Of a stretch of 64,000 nt of DNA, positions 41,918 to 54,875 are shown one piece after another; the first letter of the stretch is position 1; every line of letters begins with the position of its first letter. A program made the translations under genes and the position numbers. The stretch comes from Raphanus sativus. Its lineage: Eukaryota > Streptophyta > Magnoliopsida > Brassicales > Brassicaceae. The notes below the pieces were generated by a model. The model had not been told where the DNA came from. It saw only the letters and a program-made list of their open reading frames with translations, and ran no database searches. Location: the NCBI RefSeq assembly GCF_000801105.2, contig NC_079517.1, positions 4,898,001 through 4,962,000 on the forward strand, written 5' to 3'.

Positions 41918-42550
41918 CTGTGCTTCCTTCCTCCTCTTCTCTCTCGTCGCAGCGGTGGAATTATACCGATTTTTATTTTTAATTTAATTAAGAGCTCAGA
42001 ATAGATGAGAAACAGAAAATGATCGCATTATTTAAGAAATTAAGAATATGCTTTTCAAAAATAAATCGCTTTACAACTAAACAAAAATTGACGTTAATAA
42101 TTTTGATCTTTTAATTTTCGTTGCATTTTTCAAAAATATCATGTAAGCATTTTTTATTGTAGTGACATTAAGAAATTAAGATTATTAATGAGAGATTCTG
42201 ATTGGATAGAAAGAAATTATCTACTTCTCAATAATGCATAGCATTTGCTTCTCTAACTGGAAAAGAAAAAAAAAAGTCAAAAAACTAGTCTGTATGTTTG
42301 ACAAAACAAAATGTCGGCGAGGGGGAGAGTCCAATTAAATCACATTCTTTTTTGCCTAAACAAAACTACACATCTAGTACTGATAGATAAAACAATTAAT
42401 TACAGAAGTGAGGTTTTATTAAACACGTTCCTAACCTACAAACAACTAGTGGTCCAACCCCTCTCCTAAGGCTTTAAATGCTTGGTTTGAGACAAACGTC
42501 AGGTTACTTTGCGTTCTTTGAACCTTTTGTGTGGAAAACTACAAAGAGCT

Positions 42551-42658
42551 CTATGTTGTTGGCAACTATTACATCAAGTTTTTAGCAAAAAAGAAAAAAG
42601 GAAAGAGAAAACTATGTTGGCAACTATTACATCAAGTTTTTAGCAAAAAAGAAAAAAC
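42551..42658. repeat. Tandem duplication, period about 58 bp
   Basis: GGCAACTATTACATCAAG followed by TTTTTAGCAAAAAAGAAAAAA occurs at 42561 and again at 42619, with the preceding CTATGTTG also duplicated; a shorter third trace (TACATCAAG) follows at 42662. Confidence 0.8.
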
Positions 42659-42925
42659 TACTACATCAAGTGTTCTCCCAACGGTTCAGTTCGATGTCTC
42701 ATTGTTTGAGCTATGTCTTGGTGTCTAACTTCCTATACATGGATGAACATATTATCTTATACTATGTTTTAATAAAAGTTTGTGGATGTTTATACAAGTT
42801 CATATAGGGGGTATACATACCTTGGTTTATGTTTATTTTCATTTGTATTTTCATATAGCCACGGATCGTTAGAAGAGGATAGTATTATTATTAGAACATT
42901 GTCTAGCAATGGTCATTAAAACATT

Positions 42926-42998
42926 GGGGATGTAGCTCAGATGGTAGAGCGCTCGCTTAGCATGCGAGAGGTACGGGGATCGATACCCCGCATCTCCA
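42926..42998 (+). tRNA. tRNA-Ala (AGC)
   Basis: A 73-nt cloverleaf. Acceptor stem GGGGATG pairs with CATCTCC (one G-T pair), discriminator A at 42998. D-arm TAGCTCAGATGGTAGAGC gives the A-box; anticodon stem CTCGC/GCGAG encloses TTAGCAT with anticodon AGC at 42959-42961; T-arm GGGGATCGATACCCC gives the B-box (GATCGATACC). No intron. A T run follows about 25 bp downstream, suitable for Pol III termination. Confidence 0.97.
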
Positions 42999-43521
42999 AT
43001 TTTATAGATCCCCCCGCATTCATTTTTTTTTTAAGTTTTTTTTTAAGTTTTTTTTTCGACTCGACCGGCTTTCACTAGCAACTAGCAAGTCACCAGAGAC
43101 ACTTTTTAGGGCCTAACTAAAATCCGGCCAACCCAAACGACTTATAGCTTTTGACCTTTTACCAATTCTTTTTACACTTCTTACAGTAATGTTTATGTAG
43201 TAGCTTCACATTAGATTCGGTGTACATCATCATGATAATTAAATTGATAACCAAACCAAGAATTTAGAACAATCAACTTATAAACACAAGGATCTGGATC
43301 TGACAGTTGCAAAAAACAAGGCAATGCTTACTAATTACATCTGAATCACAAGTGATTTTAAATTCAAAAGAGAAAAAAAAAACAAATCTAAGTTAAAATG
43401 TGGAAAGCATATCAACACCAAGACGGACCATGTTTTTTTTTTGGCACTTTACAAAGAAACGCTAGAAAAATGAAGTCAAAATGATAATGTTAAAAACAAA
43501 GGATTCTCCCTTTCTTCTTGA
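42999..43521. other. Intergenic, no gene seen
   Basis: Repeated T-rich runs at 43024-43054 (terminator-like for the tRNA) followed by the 3' flank of the NF-YB gene. Confidence 0.5.
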
Positions 43522-44344
43522 TTAGCTTTGTAGATTCGACTGTTGGGTATTATCATCTACTTGTTGTTCTTGATCTGGTTGAGGAATAGAAACACCACCA
43601 TTCATTCTCGCTCGAGCTTCGGCAAACATTCTCTGCTGTTCCGCCGCTGCTTCCTCCTCCGTCATCTCTGCTCCGCTGTTCATCTTCACACTCCTCTGTG
43701 AATCTTGCTGCACAATTTTGCAAAAAAAAAACAAATTCAGAGCTTTATATAAATAAATTTTCGGACAAATTGGAGGGATGATGATGTTATTACCATGGTT
43801 TCGTATTTATGTTGCTCATAAGCAGCGTAGACTTCTTCAACGTATTCCCCAAAGCCAAGAACCTGAAGCGCTTTGAGCACATGCTCAGGCGCGATTGTTC
43901 GTTTATCCTCTTTGTTACACACTTCATTAGACTCTGACGATATCAGATTTATAAACTCTGCCATCATAGAAAGAAAATTAGCAGTTAGAAAAACGATAAT
44001 CAGCTAATGATGAACAAAAGAGTGATGATTCATCATATTTTACCTACACAACACTCGATGAGAAGATCTTGCGCATCTCTAGCAACACGAACATCCGCTG
44101 GTAACATCTCTTTTATAATTTTAGTCATTGTAGCTGAAAACAAAAAAAAATCATAAGGAACAAACAAACATATTGTTAAATACGAGTTTATGGATATTAC
44201 TCGAATGCAATCAAATCCTGAATCGCAAACTCTTAAACGAGATCGATATAGATCGAAGGAAGGAAAAGAAGACGACGAGGACGACGAACCTTTTGGTAGC
44301 GAAGCATCTTCCTTAGATTTTCCAACTATATCCATCGGATCCAT
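43522..44344 (-). CDS. NF-YB12: NF-YB12 / DR1 (NC2-beta)-type histone-fold protein
   Basis: Four exons on the minus strand, 44344-44290, 44133-44044, 43957-43794, 43707-43522, join in phase to 164 residues. Histone fold at about residues 19-105: TMTKIIKEMLPADVRVARDA, QDLLIECCVEFINLISSESN, EVCNKEDKRTIAPEHVLKAL, followed by a Glu/Ala/Gln-rich tail ending QQSNLQS. The motifs match DR1, the beta subunit of the NC2 repressor that binds TBP and blocks TFIIA/TFIIB entry; in plants the same proteins are listed as NF-YB12/13. The partner would be an NC2-alpha-like histone-fold protein. Position matches At5g08190 (recalled). No damage seen. Confidence 0.93.
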
Positions 44345-44680
44345 CGTTTTATCTCTCTACAGAAACGATAATCAGATTAAGAGTGGATGATTACTTGTAC
44401 CACGATTATCTATATGATGAAGAAGATAGAAAAATTTCGATTACAGGCTTACCTAATTCAATCCAGATCGAAGCGGAGGCGGAGTAGCGGCGAAGACGGG
44501 GTCTTATCGGCGGTTTTCTTTTTGTCTCTCTCTTTCTCTCTTTCTAACTCTGTAAGCCGAAGTCTGATTAGGGCATGACCTAATATTGAGTGGGCTTTTT
44601 ATTGAAGTTTACATTAATCCAAGTTGGACCTGGTCTGACTCAGCCCGTTTCAGCCCTCTGTTTTCTGTTTTTAATTTGAA

Positions 44681-45434
44681 CTAGATTTTGACCCGCACGC
44701 CCGTGCGGGTGTATATTTCAAAATATATTGCTATTTATTTTTCATGTTAATATCAAAGTTGGATAAACAATTCAAATCTGAATAACCGAACCGATCAAAA
44801 TTATTCAAAATTTTGATATTTAGACAACCGAAACCATAACCAATAAGTATTTTGGATATCAAAATGTATCCGAAGAAATTATATACTTATATACATATTA
44901 ATTATTTTTAGTTTTATTATATATAAAACATACAGAATATATATGATACTTTTAGGTTGATTTAAATATTTGAAAATATATAAAAATAGTCAAATATAAA
45001 TATCTAACATAGATGATTAGCATTTAGACAGTGGCATATGATGGTGAATATCAAGAAATTTCATTTGATATGTTTTTTTTTTTTTTTGGTTTTCACAAAA
45101 AAACAACTTTTCTTCATTGAAAATTTATGGACATTAATAAACCTATCAATTCACAGTGAATGTACCTTCGCCTGACGTGATCTCATAATATTTTCAGAGA
45201 ATCAAGAGTATATGAACAATACATAATAGTTGATTTATAAATTAATTTTGAACCAATTCTTTTGGTAACAGATTAATTGCAACTGAGTCAGCCGCATTTG
45301 TCGTCCGTATGGCAAGTTTTAAGGTAATTTACTTTTATTTAAAATAAAAATATTAACTCAATGGCAAAGGTTGGTAAATATTGAGCAAAACTCAGGGTCA
45401 AATACAAAATGTACTTCCCCTTTAATAGATTAGA
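44681..45434 (-). mobile_element. Non-autonomous Helitron (minus orientation)
   Basis: Read on the minus strand it starts TCTAATCTATTAAAG at 45434 and ends CTAG at 44681, inserted between A and T as Helitrons do. Just before the 3' end the sequence CCCGCACGGGCGTGCGGG can form a hairpin, followed by TCAAAATCTAG. 754 bp with no Rep/helicase coding. The 3' end shares TCAAAATCTAG with the Helitron at 48838-49831, so both belong to related families. Confidence 0.8.
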
Positions 45435-45990
45435 TAATCGAACCATCCTAGTAATGGGCTGGGCAGTTTGTAGGGAGTTTTTTTTTACATCAATTACGAG
45501 GGAGTCGACTTGATTTAACTGTTTTGTTGTTGTCATAAACTCAGGAGAGAGAGATAGAGGCTAGATGTACGCCAATTAGGCAGGCAAATGAAAAGAAAAA
45601 GAAAAAAAAAACAAATCAGAGAAGGGGTATCTAATCAATCAGAATCTGGATGACTCGTTCAAACATTATCACTCTCTTTCCTTCCTTTTTTTATGTTTGA
45701 CTGTCTGTGACCGTGTGTGGATTCATAGGGATTTATGAATCTTCTCGAAATCTCAGATTCCTCTTTGTCCCTCCAGATTCATGTGTGTTTTTCACATATT
45801 TGTGGTTCACTATTATTATTTTCTCTTATCCATTTGCGTCTGTCGTGCAATGAAAATCAATCAGCTACTGTTATTTCTGGTAATATACCATTGGGTTCTT
45901 TTTTCAGATCTGAGATTTCGTTGTTTATCTAAATCGGGAATTTTTTTTCTTTTTTCTCTTCCATTTCATTTCGGTTAGGTAGATAAAAAA
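45435..45990. promoter_or_regulatory. Upstream region and likely 5' part of the MIR162a transcript
   Basis: No protein gene. C/T-rich leader-like sequence from about 45640. The exact transcription start cannot be fixed by eye. Confidence 0.35.
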
Positions 45991-46124
45991 GCAAGAGTGA
46001 CAGTTGCTGGAGGCAGCGGTTCATCGATCTCTTCCTGAGAATTTTTTTTTGGAAAGAAAGGAAGATAAAAATTAAAAGCATGAACAGATCGATAAACCTC
46101 TGCATCCAGCGGTTTACCTCTTCG
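45991..46124 (+). ncRNA. MIR162A: MIR162a microRNA precursor hairpin
   Basis: The 21-nt mature miR162 (starts TCGATAAACCTCTG, ends CATCCAG) is at 46089-46109 on the 3' arm. The star strand (TGGAGGCAGCGGTTCATCGA and two more bases) is at 46008-46029 on the 5' arm and pairs with it. The stem extends outward through AAGAG/CTCTT, and a loop of about 60 nt joins the arms. miR162 targets DICER-LIKE 1 mRNA and so limits the miRNA machinery itself. Placement between NF-YB12 and the NHP2-like gene matches Arabidopsis At5g08185 (recalled). Confidence 0.96.
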
Positions 46125-47039
46125 TCAATCATCACTTTTGAATCCGTTTTTGACTTTCAAAGATTACGCAATTATTTTATTTATAGTTTGTTCCTCTGGT
46201 AGACCTAACAAACTGAATCAATAATCTCCTTGATCTGTTTTCTTCTGTTTTAACAGTGAGGGAAAATTTGCAATATTTTCTGGTAGTTTAGTTGAGTCAA
46301 CTGAAGGCTATATCAAATGGATCTGGGGTTTAATTTTAATAAAACTCCAGATTCTTTTGATATGAAAAATGATTAATCTTGTAGATTCTTCTCTTGGTCG
46401 GACCGAACAGTGGTCTGTGATGCCGTTGTTTGTTTCTGTTTTATGTATGAATGCTATAGAATAGGACAGATTCTCTAAGACGTTAAGTGTCATGTAAATC
46501 CCTTGCGTTTGTACTTCGAAAGATTTTAGAGAGCCATTGTTTGGGGCATCCTAGTCTTAGTTTCTCTCCTGTTCTGTTGCTTCTTTTCTTTTTTCCAGTG
46601 ATTCAATTTTGCAGTGATCATATTCCACATTTGAAGCTGCGGCACCAGTTCTTGTTACTGCTTACAGCTGGATATGGCGTCAATAATTAATTTCACTCTG
46701 AAAGCCGATATGGTCAAGATTTAATTTCACTCTGAAAGCTCGAGCTCCTATGTGTGTTTTAGTTTGCTTGTACTTTTTGTCTCAAGTAGGTCAAAACATT
46801 TCTCAACACTTTTTGGTAATAGAATCTTTTTGCCATATGTTTTTGCTCGTGGTGGATGAGGCAGACAGAACTAGGTGATAATGTTGAATTGTAAACCTCT
46901 TTGAATTTCTGATCAGAAACAAAAAAAAAACTCTTTGAATCAACTACAGTATATCAGACGGAACTAATAAACCGGTACTAAAACAAATTCGATTAGAAAA
47001 CCATTCTAAATAAATTTTTTAAAGAACATAGTCGAGTCC
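46125..47039. other. 3' part of the MIR162a transcript and intergenic DNA
   Basis: No protein gene seen. Arabidopsis pri-miR162a is known to be spliced; possible GT/AG pairs occur here but none can be assigned. Confidence 0.4.
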
Positions 47040-47225
47040 AATTATGGCCCAAATATTTAGGCCCATCACATCTAACATGTTTCAAGCCCATACAGACTTA
47101 GGGTTTCCAACAGACTCTCTTCTTCTGCTCAAGCAGTTCTATAAAAACCTCGTGGTTTGGTTAACAACCTCCATAAACCCTAATTACTTCCGCCACTCTT
47201 TTTTACTTGGTTGCTAGCTAAAAAG
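47040..47225 (+). promoter_or_regulatory. Site II plus telo-box promoter of the NHP2-like gene
   Basis: Two GGCCCA site II elements at 47046-47051 and 47060-47065, and a telo-box AAACCCTAA at 47175-47183, 43 bp before the ATG; TTAGGGTTT also occurs near 47098. This combination is characteristic of plant ribosomal-protein and nucleolar-protein genes. Confidence 0.75.
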
Positions 47226-48622
47226 ATGGGAAGCGACACCGAAGCAGAGAAGTCGATTCAAAAGGAGAATAAGAAGAAGGTTATCTCTCTTGCCCCTATC
47301 GCTAAACCTCTCGCCGGCAAAAAGCTACAGAAGAGAACATTTAAACTCATTCAAAAAGGTACCAATCTGATACATCCCCATTCGCATTAGTGTTACTTTT
47401 TTTGCCGAGATTCTCGAACCTAAGACATATCTGATATTGTACTCTGTTTGTCTCAGCTGCTGGAAACAAATGCTTGAAGAGAGGCGTCAAGGAAGTTGTC
47501 AAGAGCATAAGACGTGGCCAGAAAGGGTTCGTTTTCTTTTTCATGATTCTCTTTTTTCTTTTTGAGTGCATTATATGTTAGTTTCTTTGTGTGAAAGCCG
47601 TGTACAATTAAGCCGATGCTCTGGATTGAAAATAATGAATGTAGCATGGTACTGTACACGAAAACTGAGCTATGGATCGACATGTCTGCCATCTCTGAGT
47701 TTTTAACTGATTAGACGGCCTGGTTTAGATCCACATTCTATCATTTTAGTATGCATTTCGTACATTATAATGGCATCTATTATATTGTGAAAGCCCGTGT
47801 ATAATTAAGCCGATGCTCTGGATATTTAAATAGAATGAAGGTAGCATGGTACTGTGCACGAAAACTGAGCTTTGTTGCGGATTGACATGTCTGCCCTCTT
47901 TGAGTTTTTGTGATCAGAGGGCCTGGTTGAGATCCACATTCTATGTTTTTTTTTTGCTTGGATTTGATTTTAGTTTAGTATTCTTCGATGTTCTTTGTAA
48001 AATCCGTGTACAATTAAGCCGATGCTCTGGATTAAACATAAATGAATGTAGCATGGTACTGTATACGGAAACTAAATCACGAGTTTGAAATGTCTGTGCC
48101 CTCTCTGAGTACCTAATCGGTTCTTTGATTTGCGGGCCTGGTTTAAACCCACATTTTCTTGTCTATTTTTTTAGCTAGAAAATAATGATTTGTCTGTTTC
48201 TTTGATGCTACTTCGCTATTCCTATGATTTGTTTGTTTAATAGACTGTTTTTGGTTTTGCAGATTATGTGTTATAGCTGGAAACATATCTCCCATTGATG
48301 TGATTACCCATCTTCCAGTCTTGTGTGAAGAAGCTGGTGTTCCATACGTCTACGTTCCATCTAAAGAAGTAAGCCAATGTTCTAATTGTTAATCTAATCT
48401 TAATACGGATCTTTTTACTCGTGTCTAAGACTTGTCAATTGTATGATGTTTATATTTCAGGATCTCGCGCAAGCCGGGGCAACAAAACGACCCACTTGTT
48501 GTGTCTTGGTCATGCTTAAACCGGCCAAAGGTGAACTAAGCGCGGAAGATCTTAAACAGCTGAAGACAGACTACGAACAAGTCTCTGACGATGTTAAAGA
48601 GCTTTCAACTTCAGTAATCTGA
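47226..48622 (+). CDS. NHP2-like L7Ae-family H/ACA snoRNP protein
   Basis: Four exons, 47226-47358, 47457-47526, 48263-48368, 48461-48622, give 156 residues. A Lys-rich head (KKKVISLAPIAKPLAGKKLQ) precedes the L7Ae/L30e RNA-binding domain: KCLKRGVKEVVKSIRRGQKG, LCVIAGNISPIDVITHLPVL, CEEAGVPYVYVPSKEDLAQA, TKRPTCCVLVM. NHP2 is one of four core proteins (with dyskerin/CBF5, GAR1, NOP10) of H/ACA snoRNPs that make pseudouridine in rRNA in the nucleolus. The promoter has site II and telo-box elements. Intron 2 is 736 bp and holds three tandem H/ACA-snoRNA-like units. Matches At5g08180 (recalled). Confidence 0.93.
47600..47738 (+). ncRNA. Putative H/ACA snoRNA, unit 1, in intron 2 of the NHP2-like gene
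   Basis: Hairpin 1: outer stem GTGTACA/TGTACAC and inner stem ATGCT/AGCAT, separated by an internal loop (ATTAAGCCG on one side, GGTAC on the other) like a pseudouridylation pocket. Hairpin 2: outer stem GGATC/GATCC and inner stem GCCATCT/AGACGGC with one mismatch. ACA at 47733-47735 lies three bases before the proposed 3' end. A hinge ANANNA can be read as ACACGA or a degenerate AAAACTGA. Size of 139 nt is typical. Confidence 0.75.
47797..47941 (+). ncRNA. Putative H/ACA snoRNA, unit 2, in intron 2 of the NHP2-like gene
   Basis: A diverged copy of unit 1. Hairpin 1 outer stem GTGTATA/TGTGCAC keeps pairing through G-T pairs; hairpin 2 inner stem GCCCTCT/AGAGGGC is perfect although unit 1 has a mismatch there. 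Outer stem GGATT/GATCC, then ACA at 47936-47938 and three more bases. Pairing kept despite base changes supports an RNA-level function. Confidence 0.72.
48006..48156 (+). ncRNA. Putative H/ACA snoRNA, unit 3, in intron 2 of the NHP2-like gene
   Basis: Third copy. Hairpin 1 outer stem GTGTACA/TGTATAC (one G-T pair), inner ATGCT/AGCAT. A good H box AAACTA (ANANNA) follows at 48070-48075. Hairpin 2 has an inner GCCC/GGGC and an outer GAGTTT/AAACCC stem (one mismatch), then ACA at 48151-48153 and TTT. The most diverged unit, but it has the best H box. Confidence 0.68.
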
Positions 48623-48837
48623 TTAGGCACTAGAATCAAAGAAACACATGTTGCGCCTTATAGTGGCACACATGTTGTGCCTTATAGTGGCTAATTTGGT
48701 ATTGAATATGATGAGAGTGATTAAGGCCCCCTTATAATGATTTTTGGGTTTTGTACTAGCGATTGTAATTTAGGATCATAAAACATTGTTTCTTTCTATC
48801 AAGTGATGTTTGATTGATGGTCTACTAGTTAGTCACA

Positions 48838-49831
48838 TCTATATTATTAAAGTTGAAGTACAAAATGGAGATGTTTGGAAACAAGGATAATAGAATAAAT
48901 GAGATATGTTTAGTAATATGGATAGTAGAATAAATGAGATATGTTTGGCAACACGGATAGTAGAGATGTGTACTTTCTTTTATTTACATATTTAGCCATT
49001 GTATTTTCAGTAAATTAATAACAAATGAGAATTGATTGGAAACATGAATAACATAATTAATACTTCTTTTTATTTAAACATTTAGCTATTGTTTTTATAA
49101 TAAATTAAACAACCTTCTTTCTATATTTCTTTTTATTTAAAATTATGTCACTATATTTACAATTCTTTTTATTTAACATTCTTTATGGTGAAAATAAAAA
49201 CACAAACTGAAATATAAATAGTATATTATGTAAAACAATTTTAAAAACAGTATTATTACCTTATTTAGTTTTGTCAAATATAAAATTTCAAGAGTTCAAT
49301 TTTCAAAAAAAAATATCATAAAATTAATAATAACTCATAGAAAACTAATGCAAAAAAATTTAAAACTTTGAAACATGGATAAAAGTATGTCAAGAAGAAA
49401 AATAAGAAGAAAAAATAATGGCTTATGTTATTAATAAAAATTGGAAATCCATTATATCAGTTTTAAAAAATATACAAAATAGACTAATCTAATTACCTAA
49501 AAACATTGTTTTGACTAAAATAATCATAAAATAAAATTTAAATTTTATATACATATTTCAAATCAAAATAATAATTTAAAGTTGATTTATATAAAAAACT
49601 GTTTTAAAATATTCATATATTCAAAAATTATTTTACTAAAATATTATCCAATAACCATTATTAAAAAAAATGCCAGAGAAGCATATAGTTTACTAGAGAC
49701 ACTCTATGTGTCGAATTTATTATAAAGAAAATTTCACTATGATAAATACATTCAATAACTACAAACAAATAATATATTTCATAAAACTGAAAAATAATAC
49801 CCGCGCTTTCGAAGCGCGGATCAAAATCTAG
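48838..49831 (+). mobile_element. Non-autonomous Helitron (plus orientation)
   Basis: Starts TCTATATTATTAAAG at 48838, ends CTAG at 49831, between A (48837) and T (49832). A hairpin CCGCGCTTTCGAAGCGCGG at 49801-49819 lies 12 bases before the 3' end, a hallmark of Helitrons. 994 bp, AT-rich, no coding. The 5' part has a partial tandem repeat of about 36 bp (GGATAGTAGAATAAATGAGA). It lies 215 bp after the NHP2-like stop codon. Confidence 0.88.
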
Positions 49832-52513
<2,682 letters not shown>

Positions 52514-53010
52514 CGGTGTTCTTCGCAGGAATGAAGATACTCCCGCTCCCGCTCCCGCTCCCGGGATTTTATGAATCCTGTATTCGATTTAGAAGAGTGA
52601 ACCAGAACTGTTGTATTGTTTCTAAAACCGGATCGGTTTAATATTAGTAAAACCATTTCTGTCGGTTTAAATACCAAATTGAAAATAAATTTTTTATTGG
52701 ACCCAAAAAGGTGATGGTTGTCTTCTTGGTACGACTTTTTCTGGTTAAAATATTAAAATATTTTCTAGTAATGGTTTGTTACCAGAACCAATAAGCTAAT
52801 GGCAACAAATTAATTATGACTAATTCACTTATTGAAATTGAATGCTTAACTCTTAAAGTTAAGGCGAGCTGGTGCCCGTCTCGTAGAGCTGACATTGAAT
52901 GCTCAACTCTAGAGGATACGAAGAAAGAGACGAAATGCGAATCTGAGAAGGATCTTCGTCGTATTGAAAGGTTTCAATAGAGGAGACTGAGGAAGGAGAA
53001 ACTGCATAGT
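52514..53010. other. Intergenic between AIH and the kinase gene
   Basis: The AIH 3' region has a short CTCCCG hexamer repeat (about four copies near 52541-52564). The rest is the kinase promoter; nothing further seen. Confidence 0.5.
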
Positions 53011-54875
53011 ATGGGGTGTTCGTTCTCGGGACTGAACGCGCTTTACGACGCCGTCAACGGAGGCGGCGACGTCTGGATCAACGAGAATCGGTTCAGAGTC
53101 GTGAGGCAGCTCGGCGAAGGCGGTTTCGCGTTCGTCTATTTGGTGAAGGAGATCGTCGCCTCCGACGGTCTGGCGAATAAAGTCAAGGATCCGTCTCATC
53201 GCTCCGGTTAGTATTGATTACTTCTCTCGGATTGTGCGCTCCCATTCGTGATTGCTATTCTGCGTTGAATCTTAGCTACTACTGTTTCGGTTTGCCTAAC
53301 TTCATCGTGGTTTTGAGATCAGGCAGTGAGCTTTGTTTTAGGAATCAAGCTAAATCAATGTTAGGGTTTAAGCTCGGAATATGCGAATCTTTGTACCACA
53401 TAGAATGACGTTAGAGCTTTTAGAGCAAACAGTTTCGATCCTGTGTTAGGACTCTGTATCAACCAATTTTTTTTTATCTTTAATAGCTCTTGTAGAGATT
53501 GGTTTATCATTTTTTTATTGGCACTAAAGCTTAACTGCTTCTTTAAGACATCTTTCATCTTTGTACCATGAGTCCATGACTAAGGTTGATTTTTTATTTT
53601 TTTAATCTGTGATTTGCTTTTAGCTGATGGAACTTATGCTGTGAAGAAAGTTCTGATTCAGAACAAGGAGCAGCTGGAACTGGTGCGGGAGGAGATTCGT
53701 GTTTCATCCTTGTTCAACCACCCTAATTTGCTTCCTCTCCTTGATCACGCCATTATCTCTGTTAAGGTTAGTAGATAAGCACAAACCTTCTTGTGGGATT
53801 GTTTGTTGGATTCTATGGCTATTCTGTCTCTGTAGTTTTCTCATGTAAAAAAGTGTGTTGTTTTTTATTGATATGGTTAGGACGGCCAAGGGGCTGCTTG
53901 TAAACACGAGGCCTTCTTGCTATTTCCTGTTCACCTTGATGGGACCTTACTGGATAACTCCACTTCTATGAAGGCTAGAAAGGAATCATTCTCAACAACT
54001 GATGTTTTGCATATATTTCGTCAGGTAACTGAACTCTCTTTTTTTTTTAATTCCATATTTGATTTTCTGTTCCCCTTAAATTGCAAGTGCTTTGATTGCT
54101 GAAAGTTATTATTCCACTGCAGCTTTGTGATGGACTCGAACACATGCACTCTCTGGATCCACCATATGCTCACAACGATGTCAAACCTGGAAACGTGCTT
54201 TTAACACGTAGAAACGGACAGCCTCCTCTTGCGATTTTGATGGACTTTGGGAGTGCTCGTCCTTCACGGAAGCAAATCCGCTCCCGTCAAGAGGCTTTAC
54301 AGTTACAGGTTCTATATCCATCCCTTATTCATACTCATCACAAGCTTCTATTCGTATTATAGTTATAATTCATTTCTGATCGGTCATGAAATTATTTTGC
54401 GCTGTGAAATTTTTCATGTTTTCTTGACTTCAATAGGAATGGGCATCTGAACATTGTTCAGCACCGTTTCGAGCTCCCGAGCTCTGGGACTGCCCAAGCC
54501 ATGTAGATATCGATGAGAGAACAGACATCTGGTCACTAGGCTGCACATTATATGCAATAATGTAAACACGATTATCATCCCTCTAAGATTCAACAAGTCA
54601 CGTACTTAGTTAACTGACTGAATATATGAGTTTTTTTTTTTTGCAGGTATGGTATGTCTCCATTTGAATATGCACTTGGAGAATCTGGTGGAAGTCTTCA
54701 GCTAGCAATCGTGAACGCTCAGATTAAATGGCCAAACGCAGGACCAAAGGCTTCTTATCCTGAAGCTCTTCACCAGTTCGTGACTTGGATGTTGCAACCT
54801 CAGGCCGCGGTTCGGCCGCGCATTGGCGATATCATTATCCACGTCGACAAATTGATCGCGAAATTCACCAAATGA
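53011..54875 (+). CDS. STK16-like (NAK family) serine/threonine protein kinase
   Basis: Six exons, 53011-53206, 53624-53766, 53881-54024, 54123-54308, 54437-54561, 54647-54875, give 340 residues. MGCSFSG at the N-terminus is a strong N-myristoylation plus palmitoylation signal, so the kinase is probably membrane-bound. Kinase motifs: LGEGGFAFVYLV (Gly loop), YAVKK (catalytic Lys), EEIRV (Glu of helix C), AHNDVKPGNVLL (catalytic loop with HND in place of HRD), MDFGSA (DFG), FRAPELWD (APE) and DIWSLGCTLYAIMYG. Animal STK16 lies at the Golgi; a role in plants is not established to my knowledge. Position matches At5g08160 (ATPK3, recalled). Confidence 0.93.

Larger units (their letters stand above)
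41701..42925. other. Intergenic between the LysM gene and tRNA-Ala
   Basis: Contains a GA microsatellite, a short tandem duplication near 42.6 kb and otherwise AT-rich DNA. No protein gene seen. Confidence 0.5.

Noticed and set aside
49801..49819. Perfect GC-rich hairpin as a transcription terminator
   Set aside because: Explained as the 3' hairpin of the Helitron ending at 49831; such terminators do not apply to nuclear genes.
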